A DNA stretch of 51,211 nt, from assembly GCA_045114175.1 (NCBI GenBank), contig JBGUJZ010000045.1:1-51211 (forward strand). Direction: 5' to 3'. A program made the position numbers and the translations under genes. Below are positions 31,611-39,884 of the stretch, piece by piece. Below the pieces are notes generated by a model that made no database searches, was not told where the DNA came from, and saw nothing but the letters and a program-made list of their open reading frames with translations. The DNA comes from Cacconaster sp045114175. GTDB lineage: Bacteria > Bacteroidota > Bacteroidia > Bacteroidales > UBA932. The number at the start of each line of letters is the position of its first letter. Position 1 is the stretch's first letter.

Positions 31611-34223
31611 ATGACATCCAAAGAAATTCGCAAGACATTCCTTGAGTTTTTCCGTTCCAAGGGACACACTGTGGTTCCCTCCGCCCCGGTCGTGGTGAAG
31701 AACGACCCTACCCTGATGTTTACCAACGCCGGCATGAACCAGTTCAAAGATTGGTTCCTGGGCAACGCTCCCGCCAAATATTTCCGGGTGACCGACTCCC
31801 AGAAATGCCTCAGGGTCAGCGGAAAGCATAACGATCTCGAGGAGGTTGGCCACGACACATACCATCATACCCTGTTTGAAATGCTCGGCAACTGGAGCTT
31901 TGGCGACTACTTCAAGGAGGAAGCCATCTCCTGGGCATGGGAACTGCTTACCGGCGTATTCGGCCTGGACAAGAACCGCCTCTACGCTACCGTCTTTGAA
32001 GGCTACGAAGCCGACGGCGTGCCGGAGGACAGCGAGGCCCGCAACATCTGGCGCCGCTTCCTGCCGGAAGACCACATCCTGCTCGGCAACAAGCACGATA
32101 ACTTCTGGGAGATGGGCGACACCGGTCCCTGCGGCCCCTGCAGCGAGATTCACATTGACCTGCGGGACGAAGCGGACCGCAACGCCGTCAGCGGAGCATC
32201 ACTCGTCAACAAAGACAACCCGCTCGTGATCGAGATCTGGAACCTCGTCTTCATCCAGTTCAACCGCAAGGCCAACGGAAGCCTGGAACCTCTGCCCAAG
32301 AAACACGTGGACACCGGTATGGGCTTCGAGCGCCTCTGCATGGCCCTGCAGGGCAAGAAGAGCAACTACGACACCGATATTTTCACCCCGATGATCGCCG
32401 CCATCTCACGGCTGAGCGGCCGGGCTTACGAGCCGCAGACAGAGGTGGGTGTCGCCATGCGTGTGATTGCCGACCACATCCGCGCCATCAGCTTCTCGAT
32501 TGCCGACGGCCAGCTTCCTTCCAACGTCAAGGCAGGTTACGTGATTCGTCGCATCCTGCGCCGTGCCGTCCGCTACGGCTACACCTTCCTGGATTTCAAG
32601 CAGCCGTTCCTCTGCCGTCTCGTGCCGCAGCTGGTAGAAGATATGGGCGAAGCCTTCCCGGAGATCAAGGCGCAGCAGCCGTTGATTGAAAAGGTCATCC
32701 GCGAAGAGGAGGAGGCATTCCTCCGCACCCTGGACAAGGGTATCCGCCTGATGGACGACATCATGGCCAAATCGGCAGCCACCAAGGTGATTTCCGGTGT
32801 GGATGCCTTCACCCTCTACGATACCTTCGGATTCCCGATCGACCTGAGCGAGCTGATTGCCCGCGAAAACGGATATACCATCGACATGCCCGCCTTCGAG
32901 GTGGAACTCGGCAAGCAGAAAGAGCGTGCCCGCAACGCCACGGCCATCGAGTCGGGCGACTGGGTAGAACTCGCTCCCTTCACCTCCACCGAATTCGTGG
33001 GATACGATGAGACGACCACCGAGGTCCGCATCATGAAATACCGCACCGTCAAGGCCAAGAACAAGGAGATGATCCAGCTGGTATTCGACCGCACCCCGTT
33101 CTACGGAGAGAGCGGCGGCCAGGTGGGCGACTCGGGCCTCATCCGCTCGGAATCCGGCGATACCATCCGCATCACCGGCACCATCAAGGAGAACGGCCTG
33201 CCCATCCATATCGCGGAGCGTATCCCCGCACAGCCGGAGGCCCGCTATACGGCCGAGGTTGACGTCGCGCGTCGCGATGCCACCGCAGCCAACCACTCGG
33301 CCACCCACTTGCTGCAGTTCGCGCTGCGCGAGATCGTGGGGACCCACATCGAACAGAAGGGTTCCTTTGTCTGCCCGGATTACCTGCGTTTTGACTTCTC
33401 TCACTATGAGAAGATTGCACCGGAAGTGCTGCGCCAGGTGGAGCGCCGCGTCAACGAACTGATCCGCGCCGACCTGCCGCGCGACGAGCGTCGCGGCACG
33501 CCGATTGAAGAGGCGCGCAAACTGGGCGCTATGGCTCTCTTCGGAGAGAAATATGGCGATTCGGTCCGCGTCATCCGTTTCGGTGATTCGGTAGAGCTTT
33601 GCGGTGGTACCCACGCTTCGGCCACCGGCCGGATCGGATACTTCCGTATCGTGGCTGAAAGTGCCGTGGCAGCCGGTGTGCGCCGCATTGAAGCCGTAAC
33701 CGGCGCAAAGGCCTGCGAACTGGCGGAAGCCGATGCAGATGCCTATGCAGCGGTGCGCGGCCTCTTCAACAACGTGCCGAACGTGGTGCCCGCCATTGAA
33801 AAGATGCTCGCGGAGAACGAATCCATGCGCGTCACGCTGGCCGAGGTCGAACGCAAGAAACTCGCTGAACTGAAAGACAAACTGATGCACGAAGCCCGCG
33901 AGGTGAACGGCCACAAGGTCGTAGTCCTGCCGCAGGGCGTCTATAACCCCGACGACATCCGCAACATGGCCTTCATGATTCACAACGAGGCAACGAACAC
34001 CGTTTTTGCAGCGGCGTTCCGCACCCCGGACGGCAAGGCCTGCCTGACGCTGATGTACACCGACGACCTGGTGGCTGCCGGTGCCGATGCAGCAGCCCAT
34101 GTCCGTGAAGCCGCCAAGCTCATCCAGGGCGGTGGCGGCGGCCAGAAGTTCTTGGCCACGGCGGGCGGCAAGAACCCTGACGGACTCGCCGACGCTGAGC
34201 GCAAACTGATAGAACTTGCATGA
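31611..34223 (+). CDS. alaS: Alanyl-tRNA synthetase
   Basis: Charges tRNA-Ala with alanine and edits mischarged serine and glycine. The 870-residue length is normal. The class II catalytic domain has FLEFFRSKGHTVVPSAPVV and HHTLFEMLGNWSFG; the editing domain has NHSATHLLQFAL (HxxxH) near 563 and ELCGGTHASATG, together forming the zinc site; a C-terminal oligomerisation domain ends with IQGGGGGQKFLATAGG. ATG at 31611 (MTSKEIRKTFLEFF) fits the family start; an earlier ATG four codons upstream is possible. Its stop overlaps the start of the fusion gene (ATGA). Confidence 0.98.
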   Translation: MTSKEIRKTFLEFFRSKGHTVVPSAPVVVKNDPTLMFTNAGMNQFKDWFLGNAPAKYFRVTDSQKCLRVSGKHNDLEEVGHDTYHHTLFEMLGNWSFGDYFKEEAISWAWELLTGVFGLDKNRLYATVFEGYEADGVPEDSEARNIWRRFLPEDHILLGNKHDNFWEMGDTGPCGPCSEIHIDLRDEADRNAVSGASLVNKDNPLVIEIWNLVFIQFNRKANGSLEPLPKKHVDTGMGFERLCMALQGKKSNYDTDIFTPMIAAISRLSGRAYEPQTEVGVAMRVIADHIRAISFSIADGQLPSNVKAGYVIRRILRRAVRYGYTFLDFKQPFLCRLVPQLVEDMGEAFPEIKAQQPLIEKVIREEEEAFLRTLDKGIRLMDDIMAKSAATKVISGVDAFTLYDTFGFPIDLSELIARENGYTIDMPAFEVELGKQKERARNATAIESGDWVELAPFTSTEFVGYDETTTEVRIMKYRTVKAKNKEMIQLVFDRTPFYGESGGQVGDSGLIRSESGDTIRITGTIKENGLPIHIAERIPAQPEARYTAEVDVARRDATAANHSATHLLQFALREIVGTHIEQKGSFVCPDYLRFDFSHYEKIAPEVLRQVERRVNELIRADLPRDERRGTPIEEARKLGAMALFGEKYGDSVRVIRFGDSVELCGGTHASATGRIGYFRIVAESAVAAGVRRIEAVTGAKACELAEADADAYAAVRGLFNNVPNVVPAIEKMLAENESMRVTLAEVERKKLAELKDKLMHEAREVNGHKVVVLPQGVYNPDDIRNMAFMIHNEATNTVFAAAFRTPDGKACLTLMYTDDLVAAGADAAAHVREAAKLIQGGGGGQKFLATAGGKNPDGLADAERKLIELA

Positions 34224-36679
34224 AGAAACTCGACCGGTTCCTGATCAAGTCCTTTATAGGACCGTTCTTCGTCACCTTCTTTCTGGTCATATTTACCCTG
34301 GCACTCCAGTTCCTATGGGTTTATATCGACGAGTTGGTAGGTAAGGGACTCGGTTTGGGCGTTATCTTCGAATTCCTGGGCTGGGCGGCCTGCACGCTGA
34401 TTCCCATGGCGTTGCCGCTGGCTACGCTGCTAGCCTCCATCATGACCCTGGGCGGCATGGGCGAGAAGAATGAACTGCTCGCCATGAAGGCGGCCGGCAT
34501 CTCGCTGCCGCGCATCCTCACCCCGCTTATCTGGGTATCCGTGGTGATCAGTATCGGTGCGTTTTTCGCGGCCAACAACCTCATCCCGGTCTCCTACAGC
34601 AAGATCTACACGCTCCGCGACGATATTCGCAAAACCAAGGAAGAGATCAAGATTCCGACGGGTACTTTCTACGACGGCATCGACGGCTATATCCTCCGGA
34701 TTGACAGCCGCAACGACCGCACCAAGATGATGCACAAACTCATCATCTACGACCACACGGCACACAACGGCAACACCTGCGTCACACTGGCCGACTCGGG
34801 CCGAATGGTCATCTCGCCCGACAAGCAGAACCTGGTGTTCCACCTCTACGACGGCTGCTCCTACCAGGAGACCAACCGCATGAGCTATCGCGACACCACG
34901 CTGGATCTGAACCGATTGCAGTTCAAGGAGCAGGAGCTGATCATCTGCCTGGACAACTACACCTTCACCCGCTCAGACGACGACCGGTTCAGCGACGAGG
35001 TGATGGCCAAGGGGCTCCGGGCGCTCAGTCACGACCGCGATTCGATCTCTGCCAAATACGATTCGCTGCGCCACTACCAAATGTTGCGCGTGATGCGCAC
35101 CTCCGCGCTCGAATACAACTTCCAGCTCGATTCCCTCTGGCAGGCCGACAAGATGCGCGGCAACCTGGCGATCGACTCGCTTCTCGTGGACATTCCTTTC
35201 GATACGAAGCTGGAGGCCATGCGCAATGCAGCCGGCAATATTCCGCTGATGGTGGATCAGATAGAAAACTGTGTCCGAGAGGATTACCACTACGTGGACC
35301 CGCTGCGCCGCACCAATATCGAATGGTACCGCAAGTTCACCCTCAGTATCGCCTGCTTCATCTTCTTCTTTATCGGAGGACCGCTGGGTGCAATTATCCG
35401 AAAGGGTGGATTCGGCACACCGGTCATCATATCGATTTTCTTCTTCCTGATCTATTACATCATCGATATCACCGGCAAGAAGCTGGCGCGCGAAGGCACC
35501 ATCACCCCGTTTGAAGGCACCTTCATCTCCACAGCCATCTTGCTACCAATCGGTATTTACCTGACCTACCGCTCCACGAAGGACTCCTCGCTGGTCAACT
35601 TTGACAGTTACAAGGTCTTCTTCAAGAACTTGGGCGTCTGGATCAAGCGTGGCTACTACAAGGTCCGCAACCTCCTGCGCAAGGATTTCGGCCGCATCCG
35701 CATTGTCTATATGGGTACGCCGGAATTCGCCTGCGGGCCGCTGGATGCCCTGCTGAAGGCTGGGTTCGACGTACGCGCCGTGGTGACCGTACCCGACAAG
35801 CCGAGCGGACGGGGACAGAAGATGAACGAGAGCGCCGTCAAGCGCTATGCCCTGGAGCACGGCCTGCCGGTGCTGCAACCGGAGAAACTGCGTGATCCGG
35901 AGTTCCTGGAACAGCTGCGCTCTTACAAGGCCAACCTCTTTGTAGTGGTGGCCTTCCGCATGCTGCCGCGCGAAGTTTGGTCCATGCCGCGCCTGGGCAC
36001 CTTCAATCTGCACGCTTCGCTGCTGCCACAGTATCGCGGTGCCGCGCCTATCAACTGGGCGCTGATCAACGGGGAACGGCAGACGGGCGTAACCACCTTT
36101 ATGATTGACGAACAGATCGATACCGGCCGTATCCTGAAGCAGCAGAGCTATCTGATTGAGGATTACGATAATGCCGGATCGCTTCACGATACGCTGATGC
36201 AGATGGGTTCGAAACTCGTCGTCCAGACCGTAGAGGAGATCCGTGACCACCGCACCAAACCGCAGGATCAGGATGTGGACCACGTCACCCTGCGTCCGGC
36301 TCCGAAGCTCACCAAGGAACTGGGCCGGATTGACTGGAGCCGCAGCGCCCGCGAGATCAACAACCTCATCCGCGGCCTGAGCCCCTACCCCGCTGCCTGG
36401 TCTACGCTCGTGACCGCCGCCGGCGAGGAGATTCCGGTGAAGATCTACGAGGCGTATGTGGTACGCGATGCCGCACCGGCCGCTACCGCCAGCGCGCAAG
36501 CGCCACTCGGCCTGCCGGGTCCGGGCACCGTCACGACCGACGGCAAGTCCTGGCTCCAGGTCCGCTGCGGACGCGATTCGCTCCGCATTCTCGAACTCCA
36601 AGTCGCCGGCAAGAAGCGGATGGACGTCGCCAGCTTCCTGCTGGGGTTCCGCGAGGCCGAGGGCAGTCGATTCATCTAA
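34220..36679 (+). CDS. LptF/LptG-type LPS exporter permease fused to methionyl-tRNA formyltransferase
   Basis: One continuous 819-residue frame joins two full-length proteins. Residues 1 to about 485 are a YjgP/YjgQ (LptF/LptG) permease: three N-terminal helices with LPMALPLATLLAS-type motif (IPMALPLATLLASIMTLG), the cytoplasmic ENELLAMKAAGIS-like coupling segment (KNELLAMKAAGISLP), a periplasmic domain, and three C-terminal helices (FFIGGPLGAIIRKGG). Residues of about 492-819 are Fmt, which formylates initiator Met-tRNA: IRIVYMGTPEFA, NLHASLLPQYRGAAPINWA with catalytic Asn and His, and DEQIDTG. No start codon suits a separate Fmt: the only nearby ATG (residue 498) lies inside its first strand. 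The LptF/G C-terminus is cytoplasmic, so a tethered Fmt would face its substrate. It overlaps alaS by 4 bases. Confidence 0.88.
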   Translation: MKKLDRFLIKSFIGPFFVTFFLVIFTLALQFLWVYIDELVGKGLGLGVIFEFLGWAACTLIPMALPLATLLASIMTLGGMGEKNELLAMKAAGISLPRILTPLIWVSVVISIGAFFAANNLIPVSYSKIYTLRDDIRKTKEEIKIPTGTFYDGIDGYILRIDSRNDRTKMMHKLIIYDHTAHNGNTCVTLADSGRMVISPDKQNLVFHLYDGCSYQETNRMSYRDTTLDLNRLQFKEQELIICLDNYTFTRSDDDRFSDEVMAKGLRALSHDRDSISAKYDSLRHYQMLRVMRTSALEYNFQLDSLWQADKMRGNLAIDSLLVDIPFDTKLEAMRNAAGNIPLMVDQIENCVREDYHYVDPLRRTNIEWYRKFTLSIACFIFFFIGGPLGAIIRKGGFGTPVIISIFFFLIYYIIDITGKKLAREGTITPFEGTFISTAILLPIGIYLTYRSTKDSSLVNFDSYKVFFKNLGVWIKRGYYKVRNLLRKDFGRIRIVYMGTPEFACGPLDALLKAGFDVRAVVTVPDKPSGRGQKMNESAVKRYALEHGLPVLQPEKLRDPEFLEQLRSYKANLFVVVAFRMLPREVWSMPRLGTFNLHASLLPQYRGAAPINWALINGERQTGVTTFMIDEQIDTGRILKQQSYLIEDYDNAGSLHDTLMQMGSKLVVQTVEEIRDHRTKPQDQDVDHVTLRPAPKLTKELGRIDWSRSAREINNLIRGLSPYPAAWSTLVTAAGEEIPVKIYEAYVVRDAAPAATASAQAPLGLPGPGTVTTDGKSWLQVRCGRDSLRILELQVAGKKRMDVASFLLGFREAEGSRFI

Positions 36680-36694
36680 ACCAGTCGCCACCCG

Positions 36695-37321
36695 ATGTCT
36701 CAGAAAACCATCGCCATCCTGGCCCAGGGGGACTTCCCCACCTCCGAACGCTGCCTGCAGATGATGTGGGAAGCCGACCGGCTGATTTGCTGCGACGGTG
36801 CTGCCGCCAAGGCTGTGGTCAACGGATTTGAACCGGACGAAATTGTCGGGGATTTGGACTCCTTGGATGCCGATTTCCGGGAGCGCTACTCTTCCATACT
36901 CTTTCAGGACCGCGACCAGGAGTGCAACGACCAGACCAAGGCCTTTCGCCGGGCGCTGACCTATCATCCTTCAAAGATCATTATCCTTGGAGCCACCGGC
37001 CGCCGCGAAGACCACTCGCTGGGCAACATATCGCTGCTGGCGGAGTATGCCGCATCCGGCTGCCCCGTTGAAATGTGGTCAGATTACGGTCATTTTGAAG
37101 CTATTATAGATTCAGCTACACTGCCGGCCATTCCGGGCCAGGAGATCTCGCTCTTTAGCTTTGATCCCACACTGAAGGTTCACGCCGACGGCCTACGCTA
37201 CCCCACCGACGAGGTCGTCTTCAATACCCTCTGGAAAGCCACCCTCAACGTGGCCGAGGCTTCTACTTTCACCCTCACCCTCTCTCACCCCGCCCCGCTC
37301 CTCGTCTACTGGGCCGACTGA
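36695..37321 (+). CDS. Thiamine pyrophosphokinase
   Basis: Transfers pyrophosphate from ATP to thiamine, forming thiamine diphosphate, the cofactor of NifJ among others. The 208 residues contain CCDGAAAK near 33, the metal-binding GDLDSL near 51, DQTKAFRRAL near 80, and GATGRREDHSLGNISLL near 99; the C-terminal half is a beta-rich TPK_B1-like domain. It starts 15 bases after the LptF/G-Fmt gene and ends the alaS operon; a terminator follows at 37379-37413. No thiamine (TPP) riboswitch was seen in front of it. Confidence 0.9.
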   Translation: MSQKTIAILAQGDFPTSERCLQMMWEADRLICCDGAAAKAVVNGFEPDEIVGDLDSLDADFRERYSSILFQDRDQECNDQTKAFRRALTYHPSKIIILGATGRREDHSLGNISLLAEYAASGCPVEMWSDYGHFEAIIDSATLPAIPGQEISLFSFDPTLKVHADGLRYPTDEVVFNTLWKATLNVAEASTFTLTLSHPAPLLVYWAD

Positions 37322-37378
37322 GTCCGCGCCATCCCCAGCACCTTGCAATACAACTCACTGTCCTTCAGTCGATAAAGC

Positions 37379-37413
37379 AAAGTCCTACCCCCTTCTGAGA
37401 GGGGTAGGGCTTT
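37379..37413 (+). terminator. Terminator of the alaS operon
   Basis: AAAG-T-CCTACCCC, a nine-base loop, GGGGTAGG-G-CTTT: an eight-pair stem extended by AAAG/CTTT, followed by AAGC. The T tract is short. It lies 58 bases after the thiamine pyrophosphokinase stop. Confidence 0.65.
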
Positions 37414-37511
37414 AAGCATCTTTCAGTGTATCAACTGGTTACATTGCAAGGATACCACGGGGGGAGATGCCCAATCCCCATTTTTTGGGACACCGGGCAC
37501 GGCAGAAAAGG

Positions 37512-37532
37512 AAAAAGACCGCATCAGCGGTC
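37512..37532 (-). terminator. Terminator hairpin within repeat copy A
   Basis: The same hairpin as in copy B, with five T. It would act as a second, backup terminator for minus-strand transcription. Confidence 0.65.
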
Positions 37533-37584
37533 TAGCGGAGGCCGGGTCCGAGGGCTTGACCCGAGGACTTATAGGCCGGGAGCG
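37512..37584 (-). repeat. Structured repeat unit, copy A (distal to the esterase gene)
   Basis: A 73-bp unit differing at one base from copy B (37614-37686), with a 102-bp period. On the minus strand it begins CGCTCCCGGCCTATAA, then forms hairpin 1 (GTCC-TC-GGG, loop TCAAG, CCC-TC-GGAC; 37568-37546) with symmetric TC/TC internal mismatches. GGCC motifs flank it. It ends in hairpin 2 (GACCGC, loop TGAT, GCGGTC; 37532-37517) followed by five T, a terminator shape. It could be a dispersed repeat or a small structured RNA end. Confidence 0.8.
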
Positions 37585-37609
37585 GCGGGGGCTCGGGGGG
37601 AACCCCCGT

Positions 37610-37634
37610 AAAAAAAAAGACCGCATCAGCGGTC
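37610..37634 (-). terminator. Terminator hairpin within repeat copy B
   Basis: On the minus strand GACCGC, loop TGAT, GCGGTC and nine T form a compact intrinsic terminator. It is the first strong terminator after the esterase gene. Confidence 0.75.
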
Positions 37635-37686
37635 TAGCGGAGGCCGTGTCCGAGGGCTTGACCCGAGGACTTATAGGCCGGGAGCG
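37614..37686 (-). repeat. Structured repeat unit, copy B (proximal to the esterase gene)
   Basis: The same 73-bp unit as copy A, with A in place of C (minus strand) just after hairpin 1. Hairpin 1 spans 37670-37648 and hairpin 2 spans 37634-37619, followed by nine T (37618-37610). It stands 24 bases beyond the esterase stop, so it is also the best candidate for the esterase terminator. Confidence 0.8.
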
Positions 37687-37709
37687 AGGGGTCTGGGGCA
37701 GTGCCCCAG

Positions 37710-38594
37710 TCAATTAAAGTTGCGGGAGGCGAAGGGAAGGGACAGGCGCAGAGCCTGGTGCCAGTATTCCCAGGTGTGGCCACCGTTTCGGACACGGAAT
37801 TCTGCCTTCACGCCACGGGCGCGCATCTTGTAGTAGAGGTCAATGGAGAGGTTCAGCAGGAAGTCGTCGTCGCCGCAGTCGATGAACCAGGCCACGGTCC
37901 GCAGGGCGTCGAGCGTTTCCTGCGAAGCGTTATCTACGAAATCCAGCGCAGAGTGGTTGCGGACGGCTTCGCAGACCAGTGCAAACTTATCTTTGGAGCC
38001 TTCATTGGCCTTCCGGGCAGCGGAATCCACCACCTCTGAGAACTTGTTGTCCAGCCAGGCGCTCATCGCGTAGCAGCTGGAGAAAAGATCGGGATGGCGC
38101 TGGCAGTAAACCACGCTGCCACCACCGCCCATCGAGAGCCCCATCACGGCACGCTGGCCTTTGGAACCGCCACAGCGATAGCGGGCCTCCAGCGTCGGCA
38201 TCAGTTCCTGGAAGAAAAAGTCTTCGTAATTCCAGCCGGGCATATTGAAATAGCCGTTCCATTCGTTGTGCATGTCGGGATGGCCTGCGTTGGGCATAAT
38301 AATCACGGCCTTTGCTGATTCGCCCGAGGACATCAGTTCGTCCGCGATGCCCTTCATGTGTCCGCGCTTCTGCCAACCGTCCCAGGTATCAGTCAGACCG
38401 TGAAGCAGATAAATCACCGGGTAATGGTCGGAGGATTTGTCAAACCCCTCCGGGAGATAGACGTTGCAGTGGACAGTGGCGCCCAGGATGCGGCTCTCCA
38501 GCGAGTCAGCCACGAGTCGGCCGGCAGCGGAAGAAACAATGCTGGTTGCCATCAACAGCAGGAATACAAAAACGGACTTTTTCATTGCCTTCAT
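37710..38594 (-). CDS. Secreted esterase of the CE1/esterase D type
   Basis: A 294-residue alpha/beta hydrolase with a signal peptide (MKAMKKSVFVFLLLMATSIVSSAAG). The nucleophile elbow is GLSMGGGG near residue 152, the acid is probably in CGDDDFLL near 240, and the histidine in NGGHTWEYWHQAL near 271; YLLHGLTD provides the oxyanion region. Similar secreted Bacteroidetes proteins remove acetyl or feruloyl groups from xylan or act on other esters; the cytoplasmic relative S-formylglutathione hydrolase is excluded by the signal peptide. No polysaccharide-utilisation genes are near, so the substrate is unknown. A second ATG three codons in is an equally good start. Confidence 0.85.
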   Translation of the reverse strand: MKAMKKSVFVFLLLMATSIVSSAAGRLVADSLESRILGATVHCNVYLPEGFDKSSDHYPVIYLLHGLTDTWDGWQKRGHMKGIADELMSSGESAKAVIIMPNAGHPDMHNEWNGYFNMPGWNYEDFFFQELMPTLEARYRCGGSKGQRAVMGLSMGGGGSVVYCQRHPDLFSSCYAMSAWLDNKFSEVVDSAARKANEGSKDKFALVCEAVRNHSALDFVDNASQETLDALRTVAWFIDCGDDDFLLNLSIDLYYKMRARGVKAEFRVRNGGHTWEYWHQALRLSLPFASRNFN

Positions 38595-38611
38595 TTTTAA
38601 TTTCTTATCTA

Positions 38612-38619
38612 CAAAGATA
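38612..38619 (-). promoter_or_regulatory. -7 element of the esterase gene
   Basis: TATCTTTG on the minus strand, 17 bases before the esterase ATG. It stands back to back, 14 bases apart, with the hydF element. Confidence 0.6.
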
Positions 38620-38633
38620 CGCGAGATTTTTGT

Positions 38634-38641
38634 TATCTTTG
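38634..38641 (+). promoter_or_regulatory. -7 element of hydF
   Basis: TATCTTTG on the plus strand, 31 bases before the hydF ATG. No TTTG is found at -33; that position is occupied by the opposing esterase element. Confidence 0.6.
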
Positions 38642-38672
38642 ACGATTATCGCAAAAAACGCAGAATCCCGCC

Positions 38673-39884
38673 ATGTCGCAGTCCAAAGTAATCGGAATTT
38701 TCGGAGACCGAAACGTAGGTAAAAGCTCACTGATCAATGCATTGACCGGTCAGGAGGTGGCCATCGTATCCGATGTGGCCGGCACTACGACCGACCCTGT
38801 CCGCAAGCGCATTGAACTGCCGGGAATCGGCATCTGCACGGTGATAGACACCGCCGGACTGGACGACGATGGCGGTGCGCTGGGACGCGAACGGGTGGCC
38901 AAGAGTCTGGCCGCCGCACAGCAGGTGGATCTGGGCATCCTGGTCTTTGCCGGCAACCGTTTTCCGGAAGGGGCCGTACGGGTGGCCGAACTGCTGCAAA
39001 AATTGAATGTCCCGCTGGTCCTTGTGCATAACAAGAGCGATCTGGAACCGCTGAAGGATGACCTTCGCAAGCGACTGAATGCCGAATACAAAACCGAGCC
39101 GGTGGAGTATTCGAGCGTCGCGCAGGATACCGTTGCCCGCGACCGGCTGACCGCCGCAATCCGCGACGCCCTTACCGGTGCCGCAGCCATCGAACGTCCA
39201 ATGTTCGAGGGACTGGTGGCCGAAGGCAAACAGATTGTGCTCGTTTGCCCGATCGACAGCGAGGCCCCGCAGGGCCGATTGATCCTGCCACAGGTCAATG
39301 CCATCCGCGCCATCCTGGATGGAGGCGGAATCGCTACCGTGCTGCAACCCGAACAACTTGGCGGTTATCTCGCCAAAGCCGCCGGGCTGGTAGATCTGGT
39401 GGTCACCGACAGCCAGGTCTTTGCCCGCGTGGCAGCCATCGTGCCGGAGGCCATCCCCCTCACCTCTTTCAGCATGTTGCTGGCGCGGAGTCGGGGCAGC
39501 TTTGAAGCTTACAAGGCCGGCGTAGCAACGCTGGACAGCCTGAAAGACGGCGACCGCATCCTGATGCTGGAATCCTGCACCCACCACGCAAACTGCGAAG
39601 ATATCGGCCGTGTGAAGCTGCCGGCTCTCATCCGCAAGCACAGCGGAAAGCAACTCGAGTTCGAGATGGTGAGCGGACTGGATGATCCGGGCGATTTGTC
39701 GCGCTACGCTCTGGCCATCCAGTGCGGCGGTTGCATGGTCACCGCGCGCCAGTTGCAGAACCGCCTGCAAGCCGTGATTGATGCCGGTGTTCCGGTGGTC
39801 AACTACGGTATGGCAATAGCCTGGCTTACGGGCATTTATAAACGAGCACTCCAACCTCTTCTCTACACAGATAAGCATGAATAG
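38673..39884 (+). CDS. hydF: [FeFe]-hydrogenase H-cluster maturation GTPase HydF
   Basis: HydF is the scaffold on which the 2Fe subcluster made by HydE and HydG is built before transfer to [FeFe]-hydrogenase. The 403 residues have an N-terminal Era-like GTPase domain (FGDRNVGKSSLINAL near 10, SDVAGTTTDPV, DTAGLDD, HNKSDLE), a dimerisation domain and a C-terminal cluster domain whose ligands are visible as SCTHHANCEDIGR near 303 and QCGGCM near 355, the CxH...CxxC pattern of the family. The C-terminal cluster motif rules out a plain Era or EngA GTPase. HydE, HydG and the hydrogenase are not in the window. Its end overlaps a lipoprotein gene by 8 bases. Confidence 0.95.
   Translation: MSQSKVIGIFGDRNVGKSSLINALTGQEVAIVSDVAGTTTDPVRKRIELPGIGICTVIDTAGLDDDGGALGRERVAKSLAAAQQVDLGILVFAGNRFPEGAVRVAELLQKLNVPLVLVHNKSDLEPLKDDLRKRLNAEYKTEPVEYSSVAQDTVARDRLTAAIRDALTGAAAIERPMFEGLVAEGKQIVLVCPIDSEAPQGRLILPQVNAIRAILDGGGIATVLQPEQLGGYLAKAAGLVDLVVTDSQVFARVAAIVPEAIPLTSFSMLLARSRGSFEAYKAGVATLDSLKDGDRILMLESCTHHANCEDIGRVKLPALIRKHSGKQLEFEMVSGLDDPGDLSRYALAIQCGGCMVTARQLQNRLQAVIDAGVPVVNYGMAIAWLTGIYKRALQPLLYTDKHE

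Larger units (their letters stand above)
37322..37709. other. Gene-free 388-bp region with terminators and a tandem structured repeat
   Basis: No convincing coding sequence lies here. It holds the alaS-operon terminator (37379-37413), two 73-bp direct repeats (37512-37584 and 37614-37686), a GC-rich inverted repeat between them (CGGGGG 37586-37591, CCCCCG 37603-37608), and a perfect 7-bp hairpin right after the esterase stop (CTGGGGC 37693-37699, GCCCCAG 37703-37709). A 96-residue minus-strand frame exists but simply translates the repeats. Confidence 0.8.

Noticed and set aside
32406..34100. A 564-codon minus-strand frame opposite alaS
   Set aside because: Shadow frame; AlaS motifs are all on the plus strand.
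36679..36695. A thiamine riboswitch before thiamine pyrophosphokinase
   Set aside because: Only 15 bases separate it from the upstream gene and no conserved THI-box sequence is visible.
37586..37608. Terminator for plus-strand transcription at CGGGGG...CCCCCG
   Set aside because: On the plus strand it is followed by A residues, not T, so it lacks a termination tract.
37512..37686. A CRISPR array
   Set aside because: Only two copies, 73-bp units with their own internal hairpins and a terminator; spacer-like gap is GC hairpin sequence and no cas genes are near.
37423..37713. A 96-residue Pro/Arg/Ser-rich minus-strand protein
   Set aside because: It translates the two DNA repeat copies and hairpins, giving the same peptide twice; better explained by non-coding repeats.
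38673..39884. A plain Era/EngA-type GTPase
   Set aside because: The C-terminal cysteine/histidine cluster motif (SCTHHANC, QCGGC) is specific for HydF.
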